Positions 1 through 6,702 of a stretch of DNA of 9,923 nt are shown here, one piece after another (position 1 is the stretch's first letter; the number at the start of each line of letters is the position of its first letter). The stretch covers positions 1 to 9,923 of the forward strand of contig CAKZOQ010000076.1 of assembly GCA_937136445.1 (NCBI GenBank). The letters are read 5' to 3'. The notes beneath the pieces are model-generated. The model was not told where the DNA came from, searched no databases, and saw only the letters and a list, made by a program, of their open reading frames with translations. The position numbers and the translations under genes are program-made. The DNA is from an uncultured Gemmatimonadota bacterium. Lineage in GTDB: Bacteria > Gemmatimonadota > Gemmatimonadetes > Longimicrobiales > Gaopeijiaceae.

Positions 1-2
1 CG

Positions 3-113
3 GGTGGCGAGCTGGTCTATTCCCACAATGCGGGGGCAGCCTACTCTGTCTCTTCGGCGTCGGGTGTTCCCGGCGAAGCGGTCGTGGAGCGGCCGGAGCG
101 CGACGGCCATTGA
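3..113 (+). CDS. C-terminal end of an upstream gene, possibly a DUF2231-type membrane protein (partial)
   Basis: An open frame enters from the left edge and ends at TGA 111-113, giving about 36 residues. It begins with GGELVYSHNAGAAYS and ends in a charged tail (VVERPERDGH). The GGELVY-x-H stretch resembles the last membrane-helix end of DUF2231-family proteins, which commonly read GGxLVYxHGVGV there; this is recognition from memory and has not been checked by search. GC is favoured at third codon positions (about 26 of 36 codons), which supports coding, though at this base composition that is weak evidence. The start lies outside the window. The gene is on the same strand as the efflux operon and 61 bases before its first start codon, so it could be the first member of that operon. 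The alternative is that this is non-coding leader. The function is unknown. Confidence 0.4.
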   Translation, partial: GGELVYSHNAGAAYSVSSASGVPGEAVVERPERDGH

Positions 114-135
114 GCCTCGAGCGCCGCCCCGCCTC

Positions 136-161
136 CGGTTCCCTCCAGCGGTTCCCTCCAA
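136..161. repeat. Tandem 13-bp repeat just upstream of the efflux operon
   Basis: Two adjacent copies of a 13-base unit, CGGTTCCCTCCAG at 136-148 and CGGTTCCCTCCAA at 149-161, match at 12 of 13 positions. The second copy ends 13 bases before the ATG at 175. The spacing of 13 is not a multiple of a helical turn. The pyrimidine-rich strand is the coding strand, so no Shine-Dalgarno sequence is present here; the complement reads GGAGGGAACCG. It could be a binding site for a regulator of the metal pump or a slippage product. Nothing in the sequence decides between these. Confidence 0.6.
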
Positions 162-174
162 CTCGGTCCTCTCC

Positions 175-1413
175 ATGCTCGGCACCCTGACCCTTGCTCT
201 TCTTCTCTTCCAGCCAGCGGATACGGTCGAGCTGTCGTCCGCCGAAGCCCTGCGCCGGCTTCCCGCGGCCTCGCCCCGCGTCGAGGCCGCCGGACACCGC
301 CTCCGGGCCGACTCCGCCCGGGCGGTCCAGGCCCGCGCCTGGACGAATCCCGTGCTCTCCTTCGCGGTGGAGAACGTAGGGGCGGCCGAGGCCATCACGG
401 GCCTGCCGGCTCCCGACGGTCTGGAAGGCCAGGCGTTGCTCGGGCTGGAGCTTCCCCTCGGCGGAGATCGCGGCGCCGGGATCCGTCAGGCGGACGCCCG
501 GGCACGGGCCGCCTCCGCCGACGCCGGGTGGGTACGGGGCGATGTGGTGGTGGAGGCCGTGGGCGCCTCCGCTTCGGCCGAGCGGGATCGCCGGCTGGCG
601 GTGCTCGCTGCCGAGGAGGCCAGCACCCTCCGCATCCTCGCCGACGCCCAGTCGGCCCAGGCCGCCGAGGGACGATCCAGCGAGGGGGAGGCCGCGCGGA
701 TCCGCCTCGCCGCCACCCTGGCGGAGGCGAGGCTGGCGGAAGCCCGAGGAGCGGAGGCCGTCGCGTCCGCCGAGTTGGCCCGGATCCTCGGGTACGGCCC
801 GACGACGCTGGTCCGGGTGGCTGCCGGAAGCTGCGGTCCGACCCGAGGGCCCGAGCCTTCCCTCCCCCCGGAGGTGGACGCTGCCCGGGCCCGGGAGGAG
901 GCGGCACGCGCGGGACTCGACCTGGCTCGGGCGTCGCGCATCCCGGACCTGCAGCCCTCGGTGGGATTCCGCCGAGCCGCGGGGACCGAAGCGCTGTACG
1001 TGGGGCTGGGCCTTCAGCTCCCCCTCTTCAACCGCCGAGGTGGAGTCACGGAGGCCGCCTCGGCGGAGGTTGCCGCCGCCCAGGCCGACCTCCGCGCCGC
1101 GGTGGAGGCCGTGGAGGCGCGACGTTCGGCCGCCGCCCGCGCCCTGGACGCCCTGGACGAGGCGGGCGCCGGGTTCCGCGCCGGCTGGGTGGAGGATCTC
1201 GACCGGGTGGTGGAGGCCACCGAGGCCCGATACGAGCTGGGCGAGGGCACCCTGGTCGAGCTCCTGGACGGACGCCGTGCCCGCTTCGAAGCCCTCGCCT
1301 CCCGGGAGCGTTGGCGTGCCGCCTGGCGGACGCAGCGCGCCCTTCTTCTGCGCCTCTCCGGCGGAGAACCCGCTCCCGACCTCTTCTGCGACCCCCTGGC
1401 CCTGGAAAACTGA
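175..1413 (+). CDS. czcC: CzcC/TolC-type outer-membrane efflux channel of a metal RND system
   Basis: This 412-residue outer-membrane factor should trimerise into a channel that takes metal ions from the periplasmic adaptor and inner-membrane pump to the outside. Residues 1-16 form a hydrophobic signal segment (MLGTLTLALLLF). It lacks the usual basic n-region and has no lipobox Cys. The mature part shows the two-repeat OEP architecture: a first repeat with WTNPVLSF (56-63) and PLGGDRGAGI (94-103), long Ala/Glu/Arg-rich helices at about 105-205, and a second repeat opening with RIPDLQPSVGFRR (255-267) and LGLQLPLFNRRGG (278-290). The latter pair is characteristic of CzcC-like proteins. A conserved-style YELGEGTLVELLDGRR (353-368) lies near the end. 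Cys220 and Cys405 are the only cysteines. The frame stays open upstream to position 4, but ATG 175 is chosen because the signal segment begins there; no good ribosome binding site precedes it. The adaptor gene starts 2 bases after the stop. The exact substrate cannot be told from this subunit. Confidence 0.88.
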   Translation: MLGTLTLALLLFQPADTVELSSAEALRRLPAASPRVEAAGHRLRADSARAVQARAWTNPVLSFAVENVGAAEAITGLPAPDGLEGQALLGLELPLGGDRGAGIRQADARARAASADAGWVRGDVVVEAVGASASAERDRRLAVLAAEEASTLRILADAQSAQAAEGRSSEGEAARIRLAATLAEARLAEARGAEAVASAELARILGYGPTTLVRVAAGSCGPTRGPEPSLPPEVDAARAREEAARAGLDLARASRIPDLQPSVGFRRAAGTEALYVGLGLQLPLFNRRGGVTEAASAEVAAAQADLRAAVEAVEARRSAAARALDALDEAGAGFRAGWVEDLDRVVEATEARYELGEGTLVELLDGRRARFEALASRERWRAAWRTQRALLLRLSGGEPAPDLFCDPLALEN

Positions 1414-1415
1414 GC

Positions 1416-2528
1416 ATGCCGAGACCCTACCGCATCGCCATCCTCGCCCTTCTCCTCGCGGGCTGCTCCGCCGACGAGCCGGCCCCGCCGTCGGAGTCCC
1501 CGGACGAGGCGACGGTCGGCTTCGATGAGGCCCAACAAGCCAACGCGGACATACGGACCCTGGAAGTCCGCAATACGGACGTCCACCCGACGGCGTCCTT
1601 CCCCGCCACCCTGGCGCCGCCCGACACCGGCGTGGCGGAGGGCGGGTCCATCGTGGAGGGCCGGGTGGAGCGGGTGATGGTGGTGGAGGGAGACCGGGTT
1701 CGCCTCGGCCAGGAGCTGGCGCGCATCCACTCCCACGAGCTCACGGAGGCGCTTCGCGACCTCACGTCGGCCGAGGCCCGCCTAGACTACGTCGAAGCGA
1801 GCCTGGAGCGATCCCTTCGACTGCTGGACGCGGGCGCCGTCTCCCGGGAGGAGGTCGAGCGACGCAGGGCGGAGGCGTCGGCGGCAGGCGCCGAGCAGGA
1901 GCGGGCCGCCGAGATGGTGGCGCACCTGGACCCGTCTCCGGAGGGTGAGGTGACCGTCCGGGCGCCCCGCGAGGGGGTGGTCCTGGCGTCCATGGCAAGG
2001 GTCTCGCAGGCCGTCACGCCGGGGACGCCGCTCTTCCAGGTGGGGCCCGATGCGACGCTGTGGGCCACGGCCTACGTCCCCGAATCCGACGCCGTCCACC
2101 TGGAGCCCGGCGCGGAGGCTCGCGTCCGCTTCCGGGTGCTACCGGACACGGTGGTATCCGGACGCCTGATCTCGGTGGGGCGTGGGGTGGATCCGAACAC
2201 GCGCACGGTGTCCGTGCGGGTGGAGCTGGCGCGGATTCCCCAGGGGGTTCGGAGCGGGATGTTCGTCACGGTGGGCCTGATGGAGGGAACGGCGGTACGC
2301 GGTGTGGAGCTCCCCATGGCGTCGGTCCAGACGGTGGAGGGTCAGGAGGTGGTCTTCGTGGTCGAGGCGGAAGGGCGCTACCGTCCCGTGGAGGTCCAGA
2401 CCCGCGTCTCCGCTCCGGACAGGCTGGTGGTCCAGGGCATCGAAGACGGCGCCGAGGTGGTGGTGGAGGGAGCCTACGTGCTGAAGGCGGCGCTGGATCA
2501 GGCCCGCGCGTCCGGAGAGGAAGGATGA
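1416..2528 (+). CDS. czcB: CzcB/HlyD-family periplasmic adaptor lipoprotein of the RND pump
   Basis: This 370-residue membrane-fusion protein should bridge the inner-membrane pump and the outer-membrane channel. The N-terminus is a lipoprotein signal with lipobox LAGC, so Cys17 would be lipidated. A Ser/Glu/Pro-rich linker follows (18-45). The first half of the lipoyl (barrel-sandwich) domain is GRVERVMVVEGDRVRLGQELARI (82-104), in the usual G-V-x-V-x-x-GD-V-x-x-GQ-x-L form. A helical hairpin spans about 108-168 and the second lipoyl half is EVTVRAPREGVVL (178-190). The beta-barrel (212-290) contains LWATAYVPESD, and the membrane-proximal domain (295-358) ends in VVEGAYVLKAAL, a typical CzcB ending. 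The protein is short: I see no extra N-terminal metal-binding domain and no Met/His-rich stretch. The start lies 2 bases after the channel gene's stop, with GGAAAA upstream as a weak ribosome binding site. The stop overlaps the pump's start as ATGA, suggesting coupled translation. Confidence 0.9.
   Translation: MPRPYRIAILALLLAGCSADEPAPPSESPDEATVGFDEAQQANADIRTLEVRNTDVHPTASFPATLAPPDTGVAEGGSIVEGRVERVMVVEGDRVRLGQELARIHSHELTEALRDLTSAEARLDYVEASLERSLRLLDAGAVSREEVERRRAEASAAGAEQERAAEMVAHLDPSPEGEVTVRAPREGVVLASMARVSQAVTPGTPLFQVGPDATLWATAYVPESDAVHLEPGAEARVRFRVLPDTVVSGRLISVGRGVDPNTRTVSVRVELARIPQGVRSGMFVTVGLMEGTAVRGVELPMASVQTVEGQEVVFVVEAEGRYRPVEVQTRVSAPDRLVVQGIEDGAEVVVEGAYVLKAALDQARASGEEG
2514..2520 (+). 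promoter_or_regulatory. Ribosome binding site of the RND pump gene
   Basis: GGAGAGG lies within the last codons of the adaptor gene, with four bases (AAGG) before the ATG at 2525. The GGAG core is 7 bases from the start. This fixes the pump start at the ATGA overlap, although the reading frame stays open far upstream. Confidence 0.65.
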
Positions 2529-5500
2529 TCGAGCGCCTGATTCGGTTCTCCCTCCTGCAGCGTCTCTGCGTCGCCGGTGGGGTCGCCACGCTCATCGCGG
2601 CGGGTGGATGGGCCTTCGCCACCCTTCCCTTCGAAGCCTTCCCCGACCTCACCGCCAACTCCGTCTCCGTCATCGCGGAGGCCCCGGGAATGGCACCCGA
2701 GGACGTGGAGCAGCTCGTGACCTTCCCCATCGAGCGGTCGCTCCTCGGGCTGCCCCGGACCCGCTCGGTCCGCTCCACGACGAAGTTCGGGCTCTCCATG
2801 GTCCAGGTCATCTTCGAAGAAGGCGTGGATCCCTACTTCGCCCGGCAGGTGGTTTCGGAACGGCTCAACGGGGTGTCCGCCGGCCTGCCCACCGGTGTGT
2901 CGGCTCAGCTCGGCCCCATCGCCACGGCCATGGGGGAGGTCTACCAGTACATCCTCCGCTCGGACGCCGAGGAGTGGGACCTCATGTCCCTCAAGACGCT
3001 TCAGGAATACACCATCGCGCCACGCCTCCGGACCGTGGCCGGGGTCGCAGAGGTGAACTCCTGGGGTGGGTTCATCGAGCAGTACCACGTGGTGACCGAG
3101 CCCGACGAGCTGGCTCGGGCCGGGCTCACCCTGGCCGACCTGGAGGAAGCCGTCGCCGCCAACAACACCAACTTCGGCGGCACGTACACCGAGGCCCGGA
3201 GCGAACGCCATACCGTCCGGGGCGAGGGGCGGATCGGAGGACTGGAGGACCTGGGGCGGATCCCGGTGGCTTCTCGCGACGGCGTTCCGCTCCTTCTCCG
3301 GGAGATCGCCGCCGTCCGCCGGGGGGCCCTCCCGCGGCAGGGTGCCGTCACCGCCGACGGCCGGGGGGAGGTGGTGGCCGGGATGGTCATCATGCGGAAG
3401 GGGGCGAACGCCCAGGACGTCATCGAGGCCGTGACCGAGCGGGTGGAGCAGATCCGGGAAACGCTCCCCGGGGGCGTGGAGATGGTCCCGTTCTACAACC
3501 AGGCCAACCTGGTGGAGCAGACCACCCACACCATCGAGAAGAACCTCCTCCTGGGCGGGACGCTGGTCGTCCTCCTTCTCTGGGCCTTCCTCCGGAACAT
3601 CGCCGCCAGCATCATCGTGGCCGCGGTGATCCCCCTGTCCATGCTCTGGGCCTTCGTCTCCATGCGGCTCTTCGGCTTCTCCGCCAACCTCATGAGTCTG
3701 GGGGCCCTGGACTTCGGGCTTCTGGTGGACGCCTCGGTCGTGATGGTGGAGAACATCATGCGCCGCTCCCGCGGGGAAGGCGGCGAGGACGCCGTGGCAC
3801 GGATGAAGGGAGCCGCCACGGAGGTCGGGCGGCCCGTCGTCTTCGCCGTCATCATCATCATCGCGGTCTACCTGCCGATCTTCGCCCTCCAGGGCACCGA
3901 GCGGAAGATGTTCGTTCCCATGGCGTTCACCGTGACTGCGGCGGTTCTGGGCTCGCTGGTCCTGGCCCTCACCTTCGTGCCGGCGGCCGCCCGCACCTTT
4001 CTCGTGGGGGCGCATGAGCCGGAAACGCCCCGCTTCGACGCCTTCCGGGATCGCTACCGCCGGTTCCTCGGGCAGACCCTCCTGCGACCCGCGCCGGTCC
4101 TGGCGGCGGCGGTGATCCTCGTCGGTGGCGCGGTGTGGAGTGGGACCCACCTCGGGACCGAGTTCATGCCTCGCCTGGACGAAGGGAGCGTGCTCGTCCA
4201 GACCCTCCGACCGCCCTCCACGGCGTTGGAGGAGGGCACCGAGTTCTCCGGAACGCTGGAGGCCGCGCTCCTGGGGCTCCCGGAGGTCCGACAGGTGGTC
4301 TCGAAGCTGGGCCGCCCCGACCTGGCCACCGAGGCCATGGGCACCTACGAGTCGGATACCTACGTCATCCTCCAACCCCGGACGGAGTGGCGCGACGGAG
4401 GAAAGGACGCCCTCCTGGCGGCCATGGACTCGGCGCTCCGGGAGGTGCCGGGGATCGACTACGCCTTCACCCAGCCCATCCAGATGCGTCTGGACGAGGC
4501 CGAGACGGGGATCACCACCGAGGTGGGGGTGAAGATCTTCGGGAGCGACGTGGAGCGACTCGCCGAGCTGGCGGCCCGGGTCGAACGTCTCCTTGGCCGG
4601 GTACCGGGGGCGGCGGACGTGCGGCTGAGCGCCACGGCCCGCGTCAGCGAGCTCCGGGTGGCGCTGGATCGGGAGGCGCTCTCCCGATTCGGCCTTTCCG
4701 CCTCCTCGGTGGGGCACCAGGTGGAGTCGGCGCTGGGGGCATCGGTGGCCACCCGGGTGGTTGATGGTCCCCGCCGCATCGACGTGGTGGTGCGCCTCCC
4801 CGACGGGAACTCCGTGGACCCGGAGCTTCTGGGCCGGCTGCCCGTGGCGGTGGGTTCGGCGCTCCTCCCGTTGGATGCCGTGGCCACGGTGAGCCGGCGG
4901 GAGAGCCCGGAGGCCTTCGCCCACGAAGGCGGACAACGCATGGTGGTGGTGGGGGCCAACATCCGGGGTCGGGACGTGGGGAGCTTCGTGGAGGAAGCCT
5001 CCCTGGCGCTGGACCGGGAGATCCAGCTACCGGAGGGCTACGCCTTCGAGTGGGGCGGCCAGTACCGGAACCAGCAGACGGCGGTGAGCCGCCTCTCGAT
5101 CCTGGTCCCGGTGTCCATCGTTCTGATCTTCCTCCTCCTCTTCGGCACCTTCGGTACGGTCCGCCACTCCGCCCTCATCCTGCTGAACGTGCCCTTCGCC
5201 CTCGTGGGAGGCATCGGGTCGCTCTGGCTGGCCGGGCTCAACCTGAGCACCTCGGCCATCATCGGCTTCATCGCCGTCTTCGGCATCGCGGTCCTCAACG
5301 GCGTCGTCATGATCAGCTACGTGAATCAGCTCCGGGGCGAGGGACGTCCGCTGGACGAGGCGGTCCTATCCGGGGCGGCGACCCGGTTGCGCCCGGTCCT
5401 CATGACCGCCCTGGCCGCGAGCTTTGGATTCGTCCCCATGGCCCTCTCCCACTCGCCGGGAGCCGAGCTGCAGCGGCCTCTGGCCACGGTGGTCATCGGC

Positions 5501-5596
5501 GGGATCGTGACCTCCACCGTGCTGACCCTCCTGGTGCTGCCGACGCTCTACCGGATGCTGGAGCGCACGGCGGAACGAAGGGGGTGGACGCAATAG
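2525..5596 (+). CDS. czcA: CzcA-type heavy-metal efflux RND pump (HME family)
   Basis: This 1023-residue inner-membrane protein is full length for the HME-RND family. It should use proton influx to move divalent metal ions into the CzcBC-like channel. The order is TM1 (about 12-32), a first periplasmic loop opening near FEAFPDLTANSVSV and PGMAPEDVEQLVTFPIE, TM2-6 (about 340-500), TM7 (about 523-541), a second periplasmic loop, and TM8-12 (from about 858). The TM4 signature LDFGLLVDASVVMVEN places Asp396, Asp402 and Glu409 at the proton-relay positions of CzcA. GTERKMFVPMAFT and EFMPRLDEG are further family motifs. By my alignment to remembered CusA, its methionines 573, 623 and 672 correspond to Gln559, Glu609 and Glu658, all with a 14-residue offset, so copper or silver export is unlikely. 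The likely substrates are Zn, Co, Cd or Ni. The signature has DAS where classic CzcA has DGA. No metal-sensing regulator lies in the window. Confidence 0.95.
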   Translation: MIERLIRFSLLQRLCVAGGVATLIAAGGWAFATLPFEAFPDLTANSVSVIAEAPGMAPEDVEQLVTFPIERSLLGLPRTRSVRSTTKFGLSMVQVIFEEGVDPYFARQVVSERLNGVSAGLPTGVSAQLGPIATAMGEVYQYILRSDAEEWDLMSLKTLQEYTIAPRLRTVAGVAEVNSWGGFIEQYHVVTEPDELARAGLTLADLEEAVAANNTNFGGTYTEARSERHTVRGEGRIGGLEDLGRIPVASRDGVPLLLREIAAVRRGALPRQGAVTADGRGEVVAGMVIMRKGANAQDVIEAVTERVEQIRETLPGGVEMVPFYNQANLVEQTTHTIEKNLLLGGTLVVLLLWAFLRNIAASIIVAAVIPLSMLWAFVSMRLFGFSANLMSLGALDFGLLVDASVVMVENIMRRSRGEGGEDAVARMKGAATEVGRPVVFAVIIIIAVYLPIFALQGTERKMFVPMAFTVTAAVLGSLVLALTFVPAAARTFLVGAHEPETPRFDAFRDRYRRFLGQTLLRPAPVLAAAVILVGGAVWSGTHLGTEFMPRLDEGSVLVQTLRPPSTALEEGTEFSGTLEAALLGLPEVRQVVSKLGRPDLATEAMGTYESDTYVILQPRTEWRDGGKDALLAAMDSALREVPGIDYAFTQPIQMRLDEAETGITTEVGVKIFGSDVERLAELAARVERLLGRVPGAADVRLSATARVSELRVALDREALSRFGLSASSVGHQVESALGASVATRVVDGPRRIDVVVRLPDGNSVDPELLGRLPVAVGSALLPLDAVATVSRRESPEAFAHEGGQRMVVVGANIRGRDVGSFVEEASLALDREIQLPEGYAFEWGGQYRNQQTAVSRLSILVPVSIVLIFLLLFGTFGTVRHSALILLNVPFALVGGIGSLWLAGLNLSTSAIIGFIAVFGIAVLNGVVMISYVNQLRGEGRPLDEAVLSGAATRLRPVLMTALAASFGFVPMALSHSPGAELQRPLATVVIGGIVTSTVLTLLVLPTLYRMLERTAERRGWTQ

Positions 5597-5605
5597 ACGG
5601 CCGTC
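5596..5605. other. 10-bp perfect palindrome between two convergent stop codons
   Basis: GACGGCCGTC is self-complementary and spans the last base of the pump's TAG (5594-5596) and two bases of the dehydrogenase stop (5604-5606 on the minus strand). Only 7 bases separate the two genes. It has no loop and no following T-run, so it is not a normal intrinsic terminator. No other terminator is visible between the genes, so the transcripts probably overlap. Confidence 0.5.
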
Positions 5606-6491
5606 ACGTCCGGAGGGTGGTGAACTCGGTCATCCCGAAGGCTTCCAGGAGGGGCGGGTCGTGCTTCTCGTCGTCGGCGTTTCGGGCGGCGACGCCGAAG
5701 TCCAGCCCCACCACGGAGCGGAAGGGCCGCGTCCCGGGCTCCATCTCCACCAGCTCCACGTATCGGTCCACCACCAGTCCGGGGTCGGTGGGCACGTCGG
5801 GATCCGAGAACATGCCGTCGAAGGCCTCCATGAGACCCTCGTAGGCCTGGTCCACCGACTCCGGGTAGGTGTCGGCCCGCCCTTCGGCGTCTTCCGGCGC
5901 CGGCGCCTGGGGAAAGAGCTCCGTGCCGAAGGGCCCGGGCTCCACCACCACCACGTCCACGCCGGTCTGGGCGATCTCACGCCGCAGCCCCAGCGAGTAG
6001 CCTTCCAGCGCCCACTTGCTGGCGTTGTAGACGGCGCTGAAGGGCGTCGCGATCCGCCCGGCCACCGAGCTCACGTTGATGACCAGCCCGCTCCCGCGGG
6101 CGCGCATTCCGGGGAGGAACGCCCGGAGTACCCGGTGCACCCCCACCACGTTCACGTCGAGTTGCCAGTGGACCTCTTCGGGGGTGTAGGCCTCGGTGAG
6201 CCCGACGAACATGACGCCGGCGTTGTTGATGACCACGTCCGGCGCTCCGGCCCCACTGAGGACCTTCTCCGCCGCGGCTCGCACCGAAGCGTCGTCGGTG
6301 ACGTCCAGCTCCACGACCTCGAGTGCCCAGTCGCTCTCCTCTGCCAGGTAGCGCAACTCGCCGGCGGCACCGGCGTTCGATCCCTCGACGTTGCGCATCG
6401 TGGCGAAGACCCGGTGTCCTGCTTCCGCGAAGCGCCGGGCGGCGTCGCGGCCGAAGCCGGTGCTGCACCCTGTGATGACGATGGTGTTCAC
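5604..6491 (-). CDS. SDR-family NAD(P)-dependent oxidoreductase
   Basis: This 295-residue classical short-chain dehydrogenase/reductase is cytosolic and should transfer hydride between NAD(P)H and a carbonyl or alcohol substrate that cannot be named from sequence. The Rossmann nucleotide loop TGCSTGFG is at 7-14, Arg33 ends beta-2 (ATMRN, favouring NADP(H)), Asp63 lies in LDVTD, and NNAG is at 89-92. The catalytic set is Ser142 (NVSSVAG), Tyr155 and Lys159 (YNASK). PGPFGTE (185-191) follows where the substrate loop begins. At 295 residues it is somewhat longer than the 250-residue core, with an acidic extra C-terminal segment, as in the retinol/17-beta-hydroxysteroid-dehydrogenase-like SDRs. 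GTG 6491 is chosen because AAGGAG precedes it by 9 bases and the Rossmann strand begins at once; the ATG at 6578 would add 29 unconserved residues. It is transcribed alone, convergent with the pump gene and divergent from ppk. No link to metals or polyphosphate is evident. Confidence 0.9.
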   Translation of the reverse strand: MNTIVITGCSTGFGRDAARRFAEAGHRVFATMRNVEGSNAGAAGELRYLAEESDWALEVVELDVTDDASVRAAAEKVLSGAGAPDVVINNAGVMFVGLTEAYTPEEVHWQLDVNVVGVHRVLRAFLPGMRARGSGLVINVSSVAGRIATPFSAVYNASKWALEGYSLGLRREIAQTGVDVVVVEPGPFGTELFPQAPAPEDAEGRADTYPESVDQAYEGLMEAFDGMFSDPDVPTDPGLVVDRYVELVEMEPGTRPFRSVVGLDFGVAARNADDEKHDPPLLEAFGMTEFTTLRT

Positions 6492-6500
6492 GATGGGGCA

Positions 6501-6506
6501 CTCCTT
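6501..6506 (-). promoter_or_regulatory. Ribosome binding site of the SDR gene
   Basis: On the minus strand AAGGAG is followed by 9 bases and then GTG. It is the best ribosome binding site in the window. It selects the GTG at 6491 over the longer ATG-started frame from 6578. Confidence 0.8.
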
Positions 6507-6518
6507 CTGGGGGGACGT

Positions 6519-6538
6519 CGCAGCCGCGGGATGCTGCG
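6519..6538. repeat. Short inverted repeat upstream of the SDR gene
   Basis: CGCAGC (6519-6524) and GCTGCG (6533-6538) form a 6-bp stem with an 8-base loop. It lies 27 bases upstream of the GTG start of the dehydrogenase and just beyond its ribosome binding site. It could be an operator or a hairpin in the mRNA leader, but 6-bp stems are common in DNA this rich in G and C. Confidence 0.35.
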
Positions 6539-6702
6539 GTGGATAGGGATCATGCGCGCGAACGCCGTCGTGCGCCACTCTTGGGTCGCAGAGCTCCTCC
6601 TGACCGTCGTTTTGTGACAGAACCGTCGCACACCTTCGGGCGATCCGTCCCTATGTTCCGCTCTCGTCCGCTCCGGTCCCCTCGACCCAGCGCCCCTACG
6701 CC

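Larger units (their letters stand above)
6492..6702. promoter_or_regulatory. Divergent intergenic region between the SDR gene and ppk
   Basis: These 211 bases should hold the promoters of both the dehydrogenase and the polyphosphate operon, because the two are divergent. The stretch at about 6608-6627 is noticeably richer in A and T than its surroundings. The hexamer CCGTCG occurs three times (6565-6570, 6604-6609, 6623-6628), the last two as ACCGTCG starting 19 bases apart. TGTGACAG and GTCGCACA face each other at 6613-6632 as an imperfect inverted repeat. I could not assign a convincing -35/-10 pair, and no Pho-box-like array is visible. The 45 bases before the ppk start are pyrimidine-rich without a Shine-Dalgarno sequence. 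Confidence 0.5.

Noticed and set aside
528..1415. Upstream extension of the adaptor frame and overlapping frames inside the channel gene
   Set aside because: The extension is Gly/Arg/Pro-rich shadow sequence. The lipoprotein signal at 1416 marks the true start.
1676..2472. Recurring GGTGGTGGAGGGA-like stretches in the adaptor gene
   Set aside because: They encode Val-Val-Glu-Gly in two structurally equivalent places, so they reflect protein sequence rather than a DNA repeat.
2498..4936. 812-codon open frame antisense to the pump gene
   Set aside because: It mirrors the codon structure of the sense gene in GC-rich DNA, is rich in Gly, His, Asp and Arg, has no recognisable motif and lies opposite an unambiguous RND gene.
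5661..6617. 318-codon + strand frame opposite the SDR gene
   Set aside because: The minus strand carries every SDR motif with a good ribosome binding site. The + frame has no family features.
6613..6632. CRP-type operator (TGTGA...TCACA)
   Set aside because: The right half reads TCGCACA and the spacer is too long. Only about 5 of 8 positions of the dyad match.
6612..6657. TTGTGA and TATGTT as a promoter
   Set aside because: The two hexamers are about 34 bases apart, far from the 16-18 expected of a housekeeping promoter.
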